Source of the DNA: Psychrobacter fulvigenes
GTDB taxonomy: Bacteria > Pseudomonadota > Gammaproteobacteria > Pseudomonadales > Moraxellaceae
Direction of reading: 5' to 3'
Assembly: GCF_904846155.1 (NCBI RefSeq)
Contig: NZ_CAJGZP010000001.1
Span: forward strand, 2,108,001-2,172,000
DNA: 64,000 nt
Shown: positions 55,019 through 63,965 of the stretch, in pieces
Layout: each line of letters opens with the position of its first letter
Position numbering within the stretch: position 1 is the first letter of the stretch
Notes under the pieces: generated by a model
What the model was told of the DNA's origin: nothing
Seen by the model: the letters and a program-made list of their open reading frames with translations, nothing else
The model's database searches: none
Translations under genes and position numbers: made by a program

Positions 55019-55066
55019 TCCCGCTATATTGTGTCTACTTAACAAAAAACACGCTATATATAGTGC
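55019..55066 (+). promoter_or_regulatory. Paired NrdR-box-like sites upstream of nrdA
   Basis: The site at 55051-55066 (ACGCTATATATAGTGC) matches the palindromic NrdR consensus (ACACWATATATWGTGT) at 14 of 16 positions. A weaker site at 55019-55034 (TCCCGCTATATTGTGT) starts 32 bp earlier, about three helical turns, the spacing known for tandem NrdR boxes. They lie ~150 bases before nrdA, suggesting repression by NrdR. The rest of the 523-base gap is AT-rich with no gene I can support. Confidence 0.75.
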
Positions 55067-55214
55067 TCAGTGATATTAACCATCACTACGAGTAGATGTC
55101 ATCTTTTGCCTAAAAAAACCTAGGCTTGCAAGACCATACTGTATAACGTGACAAAAATACTTGCTTGATTTGTCTACGCAAGATAATAACTAGCTATCAA
55201 CAATAGAGGACAGC

Positions 55215-57491
55215 ATGACACATATCGATAAAATCAAAGTGACCAAACGTGACGGACGATTAGAGCCTATTGATTTAGATAAGATTCATAAGGTAATCGA
55301 GTGGGCAGCGGATGGTTTGGATAATGTCTCCGTGTCACAAGTTGAGCTAAAGTCACACATTCAGTTTTACGAAGGCATCAAGACCCGTGACATTCACGAG
55401 ACCATCATCAAGTCAGCCGCTGACCTCATCTCTGAAGACACGCCTGACTATCAGTATCTGGCTGCGCGTCTGGCCATTTTCCATCTGCGTAAAATTGCCT
55501 ACAATCGTTTTACCCCGCCGCATCTGTTTGATCATGTGACCAAGCTGACCGAATCAGGCAAATACGATGAGCATATCTTGGCTGACTACAGCCGTGCAGA
55601 GTTTGATGAGTTAGAAGCTTATCTCGACCATTGGCGCGATATGAACCTCGCCTACGCTGCTGTTGAGCAGATGGCGGGTAAATACCTCGTACAGGACCGT
55701 GTCAGCAAGACCGTTTATGAGAGCCCGCAGTTCTTATACATGCTGGTGGGTATGTGTCTGTTTGCCAACTATGATAAAGCTGAACGCATGAGCTATGTCA
55801 AACGCTTCTATGACGCCACCTCACAGTTCAAGATTTCCTTGCCAACACCTATCATGTCAGGCGTGCGTACGCCATCGCGTCAGTTTAGCTCCTGCGTCTT
55901 GATTGAGTGCGGTGATAGCCTAGACTCTATCAACGCCACCACCAGCGCCATCGTGCGTTATGTGTCACAGCGTGCTGGTATCGGCATCAACGCTGGCCGT
56001 ATCCGCGCCCTTGGTAGCCCTATCCGTGGCGGTGAAGCGCAGCATACGGGTTGTATCCCCTTTTATAAGCTGTTCCAAACGGCAGTGAAATGCTGCTCAC
56101 AAGGCGGCGTGCGTGGTGGTGCGGCGACGCTGTTTTACCCACTGTGGCATTTAGAAGTTGAGTCGTTATTGGTACTCAAAAACAACCGCGGCGTCGAAGA
56201 CAACCGTGTGCGTCACATGGACTACGGCGTACAGTTAAACAAAACCATGTATACGCGTCTGATCAAAGGGCAAGACATCAGCCTGTTCTCACCTTCTGAC
56301 GTACCTGGCTTGTATGATGCGTTCTTTGAAGATCAAGACACCTTTGAAGAGCTATACACCAAGTACGAAAATGATCCAAGCATTCGTAGCCGTCAAGTAC
56401 CTGCAGCAGAGCTGTTTAGCCTAATGATGCAAGAGCGTGCCAGCACCGGTCGTATCTATATCCAAAACGTCGACCATTGCAACACCCATAGCCCGTTTGA
56501 CCCTACAGTTGCACCGATTCGCCAATCAAACCTCTGTATGGAGATTGCGCTACCGACTAAACCACTCGACAACATCAATGACGAAACAGGCGAGATTGCT
56601 CTTTGTACGCTATCAGCGGTCAACTTGGGTAAGATCGACAACGTCAGCGATATCGAAGAGCCAGCCGAGCTCATCGTGCGTGCGCTCGACGCCCTACTCG
56701 ACTATCAGGACTATCCCGTCAAAGCCGCTGAAAATGGCAGTATGCGTCGCCGTACCCTAGGTGTTGGCGTCATCAACTACGCGTATTACCTCGCCAAGAA
56801 TGGTGTGCGCTATTCAGACGACAGTGCCCTAGGTCTGACGCATCAAACCTTTGAAGCGCTGCAACTCTATCTCTTAAAAGCCTCAAACAAACTGGCAAAA
56901 GAGCAAGGCGCTTGCCCTGCGTTTAATGAGACGACCTACTCACAAGGTATCTTGCCAATCGATACCTATAAGAAAGACTTGGATGCCATCTGCCAAGAGC
57001 CGCTGCATTTAGATTGGGAAACGCTACGTGGCGAGATTACCGAGCACGGTCTGCGTAACTCTACCCTAACCGCCTTGATGCCGTCTGAAACTTCTAGTCA
57101 GATTGCCAACGCGACTAATGGTATCGAGCCACCACGTGGTCTGGTATCTATCAAAGCGTCAAAAGACGGTATCCTTAAGCAAGTGGTGCCTGAAATTGAC
57201 AAGCTGCGTGGTCAATACGAGCTGCTATGGCAAATGCCAAACAATGACGGTTACCTAAAGCTGGTCGCCATCATGCAGAAGTTCGTCGATCAAAGTATCT
57301 CGGCCAATACCAACTATGACCCAACGCGCTTTGAAGGTCAGCGTGTACCGATGAAGGTATTGCTAAAAGACTTGTTAACTGCTTATAAGCTTGGCGTGAA
57401 GACTTTGTATTATCACAACACGCGTGATGGTGCGAACGATGCCCAAGCGGATATGGAAGATGATTGTGCTGGCGGGGCTTGTAAGATTTAG
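55215..57491 (+). CDS. nrdA: Class Ia ribonucleoside-diphosphate reductase, alpha subunit
   Basis: A 758-residue catalytic subunit that reduces ribonucleoside diphosphates to deoxy forms. The N-terminal ATP-cone allosteric domain is present (VTKRDGRLEPIDLDKIHKVI, ~8-27). The catalytic core contains FSSCVLIECGDS (~229), SNLCMEIALPT (~435), the active-site CTLSAVNLG (~461), and SETSSQIANATNGIEPPRG (~620). The redox-active C-terminal tail ends CAGGACKI. AGAGGACAGC precedes the ATG. nrdB is not adjacent: about 3.5 kb of other genes intervene. Confidence 0.97.
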   Translation: MTHIDKIKVTKRDGRLEPIDLDKIHKVIEWAADGLDNVSVSQVELKSHIQFYEGIKTRDIHETIIKSAADLISEDTPDYQYLAARLAIFHLRKIAYNRFTPPHLFDHVTKLTESGKYDEHILADYSRAEFDELEAYLDHWRDMNLAYAAVEQMAGKYLVQDRVSKTVYESPQFLYMLVGMCLFANYDKAERMSYVKRFYDATSQFKISLPTPIMSGVRTPSRQFSSCVLIECGDSLDSINATTSAIVRYVSQRAGIGINAGRIRALGSPIRGGEAQHTGCIPFYKLFQTAVKCCSQGGVRGGAATLFYPLWHLEVESLLVLKNNRGVEDNRVRHMDYGVQLNKTMYTRLIKGQDISLFSPSDVPGLYDAFFEDQDTFEELYTKYENDPSIRSRQVPAAELFSLMMQERASTGRIYIQNVDHCNTHSPFDPTVAPIRQSNLCMEIALPTKPLDNINDETGEIALCTLSAVNLGKIDNVSDIEEPAELIVRALDALLDYQDYPVKAAENGSMRRRTLGVGVINYAYYLAKNGVRYSDDSALGLTHQTFEALQLYLLKASNKLAKEQGACPAFNETTYSQGILPIDTYKKDLDAICQEPLHLDWETLRGEITEHGLRNSTLTALMPSETSSQIANATNGIEPPRGLVSIKASKDGILKQVVPEIDKLRGQYELLWQMPNNDGYLKLVAIMQKFVDQSISANTNYDPTRFEGQRVPMKVLLKDLLTAYKLGVKTLYYHNTRDGANDAQADMEDDCAGGACKI

Positions 57492-57649
57492 GGTTGCAAG
57501 AGAAATCCTTTAAATAGAATTTCTAGCGGATGGTGGGCTTGGCTTTTTGGTTAGGCTCGCTGATTTTAAACCCTTAAATCAAATATCTTTTTAGTGAGTT
57601 TTCTAGTTTTTAAAAATTTCAAATCGGTACTATTCGAGGAATTAGTAAA

Positions 57650-59146
57650 ATGAATCGTTGGAATAAATTATATGATGAAACTAGAGATGAGTTAGAAAAG
57701 ATTAGTACAGAAATAGAAAAACTAAAATCTCATTCATATCGTTTATACGAAAACTTAAAAGACGAGAAAAAAGTTTCTGTTCGTTTAATTAAAAATCATA
57801 CTGATGAATTAAATAGACTAGAGAACGTCTACTATAAGCTAAGTTCTGGATTAAGAAATATGGACTATAATCTAGTTCCTCTAGATCACTGGAAAGAAGC
57901 TAAAAATTTAATGGCAAGTATTTCCAATCTCTTAGAACATAGTGACAACTACGATCTTTTAGAGAACAGAAGCCATGTTGGTACTTTAGAAATTTTCAAA
58001 CAACTGAACTTATATACAGATGAGCTAATTAAAATATTAGCTCCATACTGTGACTTTAAAACTAACCGTTTGGCATCTATTGAAAATGATTTAGCTTTAC
58101 AACAGCACAAGTTTAGTAAGTTACTAGAAGAATTCAAGGCAAGAAGTTCTAATTTTATTCAAACTCAAGAAAGTTTACTAAATCAGGCTTCAAATAAGCT
58201 TAATTCAATTTCTAAAATTGATAATGAATTTCAAAGACTTAATGAACAATATTTTGTAGGGATCGACGATCAGCCACTAAAAGACAAGTGGAATTTCTTA
58301 AATGAACAGATAACTAGAAAATCAAACGAAATCGATATTTTTTATCGTACTTTAATAACCGATGAAAAATCTATAAGGCAAGAGATAGTGTCTGCTGGAG
58401 ATATAATACAAAAGTTGCGAAATGACTCCTCTGTTGCTTATGAGAAATTAAAAGACAAAATAAATGAAATTAAGGTATTTCATCAGGACATATACGGTAG
58501 CGTTGATGGAGAGTCTATTGGCTTAAAGTCGGATATCGAGTCTAGTAGGAAGGAGTTAATAGAGTTTGAACCTTTACAGAAACAAAAATATGATGCTCTT
58601 AACGATCAAATAGAAAGTTTATTACCAGGTGCAACTTCAGCTGGATTATCGAGTGCTTACCATACTCTTAGCAATTCATATGATAAACCTATTAAGTATA
58701 ATACATGGATCTTCTTTGGTTCAATAATAATACTATCAGTCTTATCTTTCATATTTTTATCATCTAGTACTATAGAATTTAACAGTTTTAAAGATATTGG
58801 TACTTTCTTAGTATATCGACTACCCATTATTATTCCAATAGTTTGGATAGCAGTTTTTGCCTCTAGACGAAGGAGCGAAGCAGAGAGACTTAAACAAGAG
58901 TACGCACATAAAGAGGCTTTAGCTAAATCATATCAAAGTTTTAAAATTCAAATAGAAGAGCTTGGAGATGAAGCAAAAGAACCCTTAATGGAAAAATTAC
59001 TAAAATCAGCAATAGACACTATATCAAATAACGCTTCACTTACTCTTGATAAAAAACATGGTGGCAGTCTGCCACTAACTAGTTTAATTGAAAGAACAGT
59101 AGACAAAGCTATTGAGAAATTTCCAACCAAATTGAAAAGTGAATAG
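57650..59146 (+). CDS. AT-rich accessory gene: long coiled-coil protein with two membrane segments
   Basis: A 498-residue protein I do not recognise. Residues 1-340 are highly charged, Leu/Glu/Lys-rich and predicted to form long coiled coils (YDETRDELEKISTEIEKLK at the start). Two hydrophobic segments follow (WIFFGSIIILSVLSFIFL ~352, and LPIIIPIVWIAVFA ~392), then RRRSEAERLKQEYAHKEALA and a ~95-residue C-terminal soluble tail. Base and codon use are far more AT-rich than nrdA or nrdB, suggesting transfer. TCGAGGAATT gives a good ribosome-binding site. With the next gene it forms a cassette inside the nrd locus; a membrane-linked role such as stress or phage response is only a guess. Confidence 0.75.
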   Translation: MNRWNKLYDETRDELEKISTEIEKLKSHSYRLYENLKDEKKVSVRLIKNHTDELNRLENVYYKLSSGLRNMDYNLVPLDHWKEAKNLMASISNLLEHSDNYDLLENRSHVGTLEIFKQLNLYTDELIKILAPYCDFKTNRLASIENDLALQQHKFSKLLEEFKARSSNFIQTQESLLNQASNKLNSISKIDNEFQRLNEQYFVGIDDQPLKDKWNFLNEQITRKSNEIDIFYRTLITDEKSIRQEIVSAGDIIQKLRNDSSVAYEKLKDKINEIKVFHQDIYGSVDGESIGLKSDIESSRKELIEFEPLQKQKYDALNDQIESLLPGATSAGLSSAYHTLSNSYDKPIKYNTWIFFGSIIILSVLSFIFLSSSTIEFNSFKDIGTFLVYRLPIIIPIVWIAVFASRRRSEAERLKQEYAHKEALAKSYQSFKIQIEELGDEAKEPLMEKLLKSAIDTISNNASLTLDKKHGGSLPLTSLIERTVDKAIEKFPTKLKSE

Positions 59147-59167
59147 ACTTATACTAGATTAGTAAGT

Positions 59168-59246
59168 GTAGGTTGGGTGGAACTTGCAACACCCAACACT
59201 TTTAATTGAATAATTCGTTGGGTCTACTTCCTCGACACCAACCTAC
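59168..59246. repeat. GTAGGTTGG palindromic repeat
   Basis: The outer 9-bp arms GTAGGTTGG and CCAACCTAC enclose further paired GTTGGGT/ACCCAAC-type segments. It belongs to the GTAGG(T/C)TGGGTT class of intergenic palindromes seen widely in proteobacteria, and lies between the two accessory genes. Confidence 0.6.
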
Positions 59247-59264
59247 CTTTAGATCGTAGCGGTT

Positions 59265-59298
59265 GTTGTAGGCTGGGTTAGCATAAGCTTAACCCAAC
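59265..59298. repeat. GTAGGCTGGGTTA palindromic repeat
   Basis: GTTGTAGGCTGGGTTAGC with AAGCTTAACCCAAC forms a compact hairpin, adjacent to the previous element and of the same class. Confidence 0.6.
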
Positions 59299-59380
59299 GA
59301 TTTTAAATATATAATCTAAGTGCTTATCCTGATGTTTAGGTTTCGGCTAAATAGTTAACAAGTTCTTAAGAAGATAAGTT

Positions 59381-60037
59381 ATGGATACTTTAGTAAACCA
59401 ACTACTTGAATACGGTATTGTAGGGTTACTGATTATTGGATTAATAGTCCTAACACCGCTATTACCGAAGTATCTTGACGCGATCAACTATGTAAAAAGA
59501 ACGAAAGAAAGAGCTATTATTGATGCTATAAATGACGATAGCTTAAGCGAGTCTAGTCAGAAGCTATTAAATCAAAAAAGGGAGACAGACCTCTATTTTA
59601 GAAATCTTAATATCCGAGCTGATTATTATTTGATACAGAGTATAAATAAATTAATTGAACATTCTCAGGGTGCAATTACTGTACGTACAGTAAAACTAGC
59701 TATTAGCCATTTATCTAATAATAAAGATGGGCTTATAGTAAAAATAGATAAACATGACATTTTGATTAAGCGCATATTTGGAATATTTTTTTGGTTATTC
59801 GTTTTTCTCACTATTGTTATGGTATTTTTTATAGTTTTTATTATAAGGAATATATTGCTAAACCCTACAACGGATTACATCGTCCTACTTATTATGTATT
59901 TCATATACTTTTTAGCAGCATCAATAGGAATGGTAGCTTTTCTAAAAGGTCGTATGGAGGTAGTATCCGCAGAAAAAGTTATTGATTATTTAAGCAATCA
60001 TACAGATATTGAAGCCACTGTTGAAGATGCTAGATAA
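59381..60037 (+). CDS. AT-rich accessory gene: three-helix membrane protein
   Basis: A 218-residue protein of unknown family. One N-terminal membrane helix (YGIVGLLIIGLIVLTPLLP, ~12-30) is followed by a charged ~100-residue cytoplasmic-type region. Two adjacent helices come next (FFWLFVFLTIVMVFFIVFII ~138, and YIVLLIMYFIYFLAASIGMV ~170), then a short acidic tail (DIEATVEDAR). Low G+C content matches the preceding coiled-coil gene, 234 bases upstream. Palindromic repeats lie on both sides. The two products may form one membrane complex, but this is inferred only from adjacency and similar composition. Confidence 0.72.
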   Translation: MDTLVNQLLEYGIVGLLIIGLIVLTPLLPKYLDAINYVKRTKERAIIDAINDDSLSESSQKLLNQKRETDLYFRNLNIRADYYLIQSINKLIEHSQGAITVRTVKLAISHLSNNKDGLIVKIDKHDILIKRIFGIFFWLFVFLTIVMVFFIVFIIRNILLNPTTDYIVLLIMYFIYFLAASIGMVAFLKGRMEVVSAEKVIDYLSNHTDIEATVEDAR

Positions 60038-60050
60038 AGTAGCTAGTGTT

Positions 60051-60107
60051 GTAGGCTGGGTTTTTAACCTTGCAAGAGTAAGATGCTGGGTTAAAAACCC
60101 AGCCTAC
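60051..60107. repeat. Palindrome with perfect 18-bp arms
   Basis: GTAGGCTGGGTTTTTAAC is matched exactly by its inverted copy ending at 60107; the loop is 21 bases. Same GTAGGCTGGG class as the elements at 59168 and 59265. It directly follows the accessory membrane-protein gene. Confidence 0.75.
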
Positions 60108-60150
60108 GCAAAAACATATCCAACTTTATAGCTTATGTTAGCTCGTGATG

Positions 60151-60209
60151 TAGGGTGCGCCCCGCGCACCGAAGATATTGAAGCATGATGGTGCGCGAGG
60201 CGCACCCTA
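60151..60209. repeat. TAGGGTGCGC palindrome with ~20-bp arms
   Basis: TAGGGTGCGCCCCGCGCACC pairs with an inverted copy near 60189-60209 (GGTGCGCGAGGCGCACCCTA), with one mismatch. Its G+C content stands out from the surroundings. The remaining ~295 bases to the next gene contain no open frame or recognisable RNA; a moderately G+C-rich stretch at 60240-60430 is unexplained. Confidence 0.7.
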
Positions 60210-60506
60210 TAGCTCAACCATAATCTTTTATGTTGTTAAGAGGCGTAAGCGAGAACTAAACTAGGCTCCTTAGCCCCGACTATAGCGGTATCCTGCTGAC
60301 GACGATGGCGATGCAGTCGGTGGCTGAACGTAGTATCGAGACAACAGGAATGCGGTCAGACACGATAGACTGCACGCCAGCGGCAAAGCAGATACAAGCG
60401 GTAGGCGGGATTGGCTACTTAATATTGATACGATTCACTAAAAATACTTTAGCTTTATCGCTATAATTAAGACACATAAAGAATAAAAACGACGGAGGTC
60501 ATAGAC

Positions 60507-60881
60507 GTGCAATATACCGCAATCATCAAAGACGGTGGTTTATTTATCCCCAACGTATTTTCCGACCTAAATGATGGCGGCTCGCACATCGTACAAGTAG
60601 AAATGAACATCGAAGACGTTCGTCAGCAATTAAACGCAAGCGCAGCACCTAACACAGCAGAGCCCAAAAAAGCAGTCGCAAAAAAACAACTAAAGAAGCA
60701 GCCCAAAGCACAAGCGTCAAAAGAACCACAAGACCAGAATGTGGGTACACTGCGTAAGAGCACTGTCGATGAACTGGCTGCATTGGATGATACGGAGCTC
60801 AGCGAAATATTCAAAGCCTATCTCAATGATGGATTCAATGATAAAGAAACACCGACACAGATATCTTTGGAGAATCTGTAA
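60507..60881 (+). CDS. Small lysine-rich hypothetical protein
   Basis: A 124-residue protein starting at GTG with a strong CGGAGGTC ribosome-binding site nine bases upstream. The N terminus (MQYTAIIKDGGLFIPNVF) reads as two beta-strands, somewhat like the start of short AbrB- or VapB-type antitoxins. The middle (~45-80) is a Lys/Ala/Pro-rich linker (KKAVAKKQLKKQPKAQASK), and the C terminus has LAALDDTELSEIFKAYLNDG. It lies about 100 bases before nrdB. No toxin partner is evident. Function unknown. Confidence 0.65.
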   Translation: MQYTAIIKDGGLFIPNVFSDLNDGGSHIVQVEMNIEDVRQQLNASAAPNTAEPKKAVAKKQLKKQPKAQASKEPQDQNVGTLRKSTVDELAALDDTELSEIFKAYLNDGFNDKETPTQISLENL

Positions 60882-60982
60882 CACACAGTCTATAAGATAG
60901 CGCCTATACGCAGTTTTGCTTAGATATTAGAGCCCTATTCCAAACTTAAATTAACCACCAAAAAACTTATAAAGGTAGAACA

Positions 60983-62116
60983 ATGACTTATTCAGTTTTT
61001 TCTCAAAACCCAAATGACGCGCTAAAAGAGCCGATGTTCTTTGGTCAGCCCGTCAACGTCGCCCGCTATGACCAACAAAAGCACCCTATCTTTGAGCAAC
61101 TGATTGAAAAGCAGTTATCGTTCTTTTGGCGTCCAGAAGAAGTCGATGTCTCACGCGACCGTATCGACTACGGCAACCTGTCCTCGCACGAGCAGCATAT
61201 CTTTATCAGTAACCTAAAATATCAGACCCTACTCGACTCTATCCAAGGTCGTAGTCCAAACGTGGTGCTATTGCCGCTGGTGTCTATCCCTGAGCTTGAG
61301 ACGTGGATTGAGACATGGACATTCTCTGAGACCATTCACTCGCGCAGCTATACCCATATCATTCGTAATATCGTCAATGATCCAGGTATAGTCTTTGATG
61401 ACATCATGCAAAACGAGCACATCCTAGAGCGTGCGTCTGATATTGCAAAATACTACGACGACTTATATTACAACTCGCAACTGTTCAACCTCTATGGCGC
61501 GGGCACTCATACAGTCAATGGCAAAGAGGTCACGGTCGATTTAAAAACTCTAAAAAAGCAGCTGTATTTGTGCATCATGGCGGTCAACGTCCTAGAAGCC
61601 ATTCGCTTTTATGTGTCCTTTGCCTGCTCATTTGCCTTTGCAGAGCGCAAACTGATGGAAGGTAACGCCAAGATCATTAAGCTGATTGCTCGTGATGAAG
61701 CGCTACATTGCACCGGTACACAGCACATGCTCAATCTAATGCGCAATGGCAAAGACGATCCAGAGATGGTAGAGATTGCCAAAGAATGCTACGAAGAGAG
61801 CCTAGCGATCTTTACCAGCGCTGCCGAACAAGAAAAAGAATGGGCAAGCTATTTGTTTAAAGACGGCTCGATGATTGGTCTGAATAAAGACATTCTCTGC
61901 CAGTATATTGAGTACATCACCAACTTACGTATGGAAGCAGTTGGCTTGCCAGCAGCATTCCCGAACTCGAAGTCTAACCCGATTCCGTGGATCAATACTT
62001 GGTTGTCGTCTGACAACGTGCAAGTCGCGCCGCAAGAGACGGAGATCAGCTCGTACTTGGTCGGTCAGATTGACTCTGACTTATCAAACAGCGACTTTGA
62101 TGACTTTGAGCTATAA
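60983..62116 (+). CDS. nrdB: Class Ia ribonucleoside-diphosphate reductase, beta subunit
   Basis: A 377-residue ferritin-like di-iron subunit holding the tyrosyl radical. Iron ligands and the radical tyrosine lie in [20 protein letters not shown] (~112-131), with further ligands in [17 protein letters not shown] (~205-221) and [14 protein letters not shown] (~233-246). The C-terminal acidic tail [13 protein letters not shown] is the segment that docks on NrdA. AAAGGTAGAACA precedes the ATG. It is followed by yfaE. Confidence 0.97.
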   Translation: MTYSVFSQNPNDALKEPMFFGQPVNVARYDQQKHPIFEQLIEKQLSFFWRPEEVDVSRDRIDYGNLSSHEQHIFISNLKYQTLLDSIQGRSPNVVLLPLVSIPELETWIETWTFSETIHSRSYTHIIRNIVNDPGIVFDDIMQNEHILERASDIAKYYDDLYYNSQLFNLYGAGTHTVNGKEVTVDLKTLKKQLYLCIMAVNVLEAIRFYVSFACSFAFAERKLMEGNAKIIKLIARDEALHCTGTQHMLNLMRNGKDDPEMVEIAKECYEESLAIFTSAAEQEKEWASYLFKDGSMIGLNKDILCQYIEYITNLRMEAVGLPAAFPNSKSNPIPWINTWLSSDNVQVAPQETEISSYLVGQIDSDLSNSDFDDFEL

Positions 62117-62159
62117 GGCTCACGTTATAGAGCGTGAACTGTAATGGGTTTTTGACATT

Positions 62160-62190
62160 CAATGATGATTAATAACTATTAATCATCATT
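62160..62190 (+). other. Intercistronic hairpin between nrdB and yfaE
   Basis: AATGATGATTAAT and ATTAATCATCATT form a perfect 13-bp stem around a four-base loop with no T run afterwards. It could protect the nrdB message end or tune yfaE expression. Confidence 0.5.
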
Positions 62191-62256
62191 GATAATCGTT
62201 AGTAATTGTCGTATTACTTATAAGGTTAACTGTAAAATAGCAGTACAGGATTGATT

Positions 62257-62523
62257 ATGACTTGGGTAAAAACCAGTAAAAAAAAGTTCTACTTGCATGA
62301 CGATGAGAGTCTGCTCGATGGGCTGCTGCGTACCGGCCATGACATAGATTATCAGTGCAAAGAAGGCTACTGTGGCAGCTGCCGCGTGCGCTGTATCACC
62401 AGCTCTCATCCTGTTGATTATCCATTCCCGCCGCTAGCGATGATTGAAGAGGATGAGATATTGCCTTGCTGCTGCCGTGTACAGGGTGTGATTCATATCA
62501 ATCATGAGCCTATTACTGATTGA
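62257..62523 (+). CDS. yfaE: 2Fe-2S ferredoxin, ribonucleotide reductase maintenance (YfaE-like)
   Basis: An 88-residue plant-type ferredoxin. The cluster cysteines are in CKEGYCGSCRVRC (~32-44), with the fourth in LPCCCRVQG near residue 73. Placement right after nrdB matches E. coli YfaE, which supplies electrons to rebuild the NrdB di-iron tyrosyl cofactor. A TTG at 62251 is in frame two codons earlier; the ATG at 62257, preceded by AGGATTGATT, is the better start. Confidence 0.9.
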   Translation: MTWVKTSKKKFYLHDDESLLDGLLRTGHDIDYQCKEGYCGSCRVRCITSSHPVDYPFPPLAMIEEDEILPCCCRVQGVIHINHEPITD

Positions 62524-62613
62524 TGCAGTCAGTTTTGAATTGAATCAAGCATAAAAAACCCGCCATCTTGAACTGACCCCCATAAGTTGGACACAACTTA
62601 TGAGGGTTATTTT

Positions 62614-63132
62614 ATGAAGTATGACATCGACTTTAAACTAAGGGTGATAGCCTATTATCAACAAGGACACTCAGGCCTTGCTACCGCAAAGCATTTTAAT
62701 ATTAATGATAAAGATGTTTTTAAGTGGGTCAACCAGTATTTAAAAGACGGTATACTTGCAATCAAACCTAAAACTGGCAAAGCCATCTACAGTCGTGAGT
62801 TCAAGCTTCAAGTCCTGACCACAATGGCAGGTGAAGGTTTAAGTCAATCACAAGCCGCTTTGAGGTTTAACATTAGCTCACCTGCACTGATTAGTGTATG
62901 GCGCACAGCCTATGCCCGTCATGGTATGCTAGGCTTAACTGCTAAAGTCAAAGGACGATCCACTGTGAAGCATCCTTATCTCACTGACAAACCTGACCAT
63001 GAAAAGAGTATAGAAGAGATCAAACGCGAGAATGAGTATCTACGCGCGGAGAACGCTTATCTAAAAAAGCTCGATGCCTTGCTCAAAGAGAGGAAAGCCA
63101 ACCAGACAAAGCAAGGCTCGTCAAAGGACTAA
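62614..63132 (+). CDS. IS3-family transposase OrfA
   Basis: A 172-residue protein with two helix-turn-helix regions (KLRVIAYYQQGHSGLATAKHFN, split ~8-30, and QVLTTMAGEGLSQSQAALRFN ~65-86). A C-terminal leucine-zipper-like coiled coil follows (SIEEIKRENEYLRAENAYLK ~132-151). It binds the IS ends. The ATG at 62614 is preferred over a TTG at 62587 that lies near the inverted repeat. Ribosomes slip back one base at 63063-63069 to make the OrfAB transposase. Confidence 0.9.
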   Translation: MKYDIDFKLRVIAYYQQGHSGLATAKHFNINDKDVFKWVNQYLKDGILAIKPKTGKAIYSREFKLQVLTTMAGEGLSQSQAALRFNISSPALISVWRTAYARHGMLGLTAKVKGRSTVKHPYLTDKPDHEKSIEEIKRENEYLRAENAYLKKLDALLKERKANQTKQGSSKD

Positions 63133-63965
63133 GAGATCAGCATCCGCTCGCTTTACTACTACTCATTGCAGGTATAGCAAGAAGCAGCTTTTACTATCAT
63201 GTACATGCATTAAAAGCTGATGATAAGCATGCCGATCTTAAACAGCGTATCAGTGACATCTATCATCACCATAAAGGTCGATATGGCTATCGTAGAATCA
63301 CTCAAACACTTAAGAGTGAAGGGTTAAGGTATAACCATAAGCTCATCGCACGGCTTATGAGTGAGCTTAAACTTACCGCGAGAGTCAGACGACAGAAGTA
63401 TCAATCTTATAAAGGACAGTGCGGCGTCATTGCTAAGAATAGAGTTAAACGTAGGTTCAGAGCGAAAGCGCCCAACCGCAGATGGCTTACTGACATTACT
63501 GAGTTTAAGGTCGGTGAGGACAAGTTGTACTTGTCTCCTATACTGGATTGCTATAACAATGAGATTATTAGCTATACGCTCTCAAGACGACCGGTATATG
63601 ACTTAGTGAAACAGATGCTTGAGCTGGCGGTTAAAGGCATACCATCAAAGCGCAAGCATAAGGAGGAGCTAACGCTGCACTCGGATCAAGGGTGGCACTA
63701 TCAGATGAAACCGTTTGCGAATGCGCTTAAAGAGAATAACATTAAGCAAAGCATGAGCCGAAAAGGCAACTGCTTAGATAATGCATTGATGGAAGGCTTC
63801 TTCGGTACGCTAAAGTGTGAGACGATTTATATTGAGAAACCAGAAACTATTGAAGCGTTAGAACAACAGATTCATGAGTATATTCATTACTATAATCATG
63901 AAAGAATTCAGCTTAAACTAAAAGGACTGAGTCCCGTAAAATACAGAACTCAGTCCTTGTTGTAA
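63069..63965 (+). CDS. IS3-family transposase OrfB (reached by -1 frameshift)
   Basis: The rve/DDE catalytic part. The frame is open from 63003, but no ATG, GTG or TTG occurs before 63357, so it must be read by -1 slippage from orfA. After the slip it reads KGLRDQHPLALLLLIAGIAR, then YHHHKGRYGYRRIT, a typical IS150-type HTH_21 domain. The catalytic residues lie in WLTDITEF (D), LHSDQGWHY (D) and NALMEGFFGTLKCE (E). The frame is intact, so the element may still be active. Confidence 0.88.
   Translation, partial: ARCLAQREESQPDKARLVKGLRDQHPLALLLLIAGIARSSFYYHVHALKADDKHADLKQRISDIYHHHKGRYGYRRITQTLKSEGLRYNHKLIARLMSELKLTARVRRQKYQSYKGQCGVIAKNRVKRRFRAKAPNRRWLTDITEFKVGEDKLYLSPILDCYNNEIISYTLSRRPVYDLVKQMLELAVKGIPSKRKHKEELTLHSDQGWHYQMKPFANALKENNIKQSMSRKGNCLDNALMEGFFGTLKCETIYIEKPETIEALEQQIHEYIHYYNHERIQLKLKGLSPVKYRTQSLL

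Noticed and set aside
54857..55042. A 61-codon plus-strand frame in the nrdA upstream region
   Set aside because: AT-rich, no ribosome-binding site, and it overlaps the NrdR-box region; best read as regulatory DNA.
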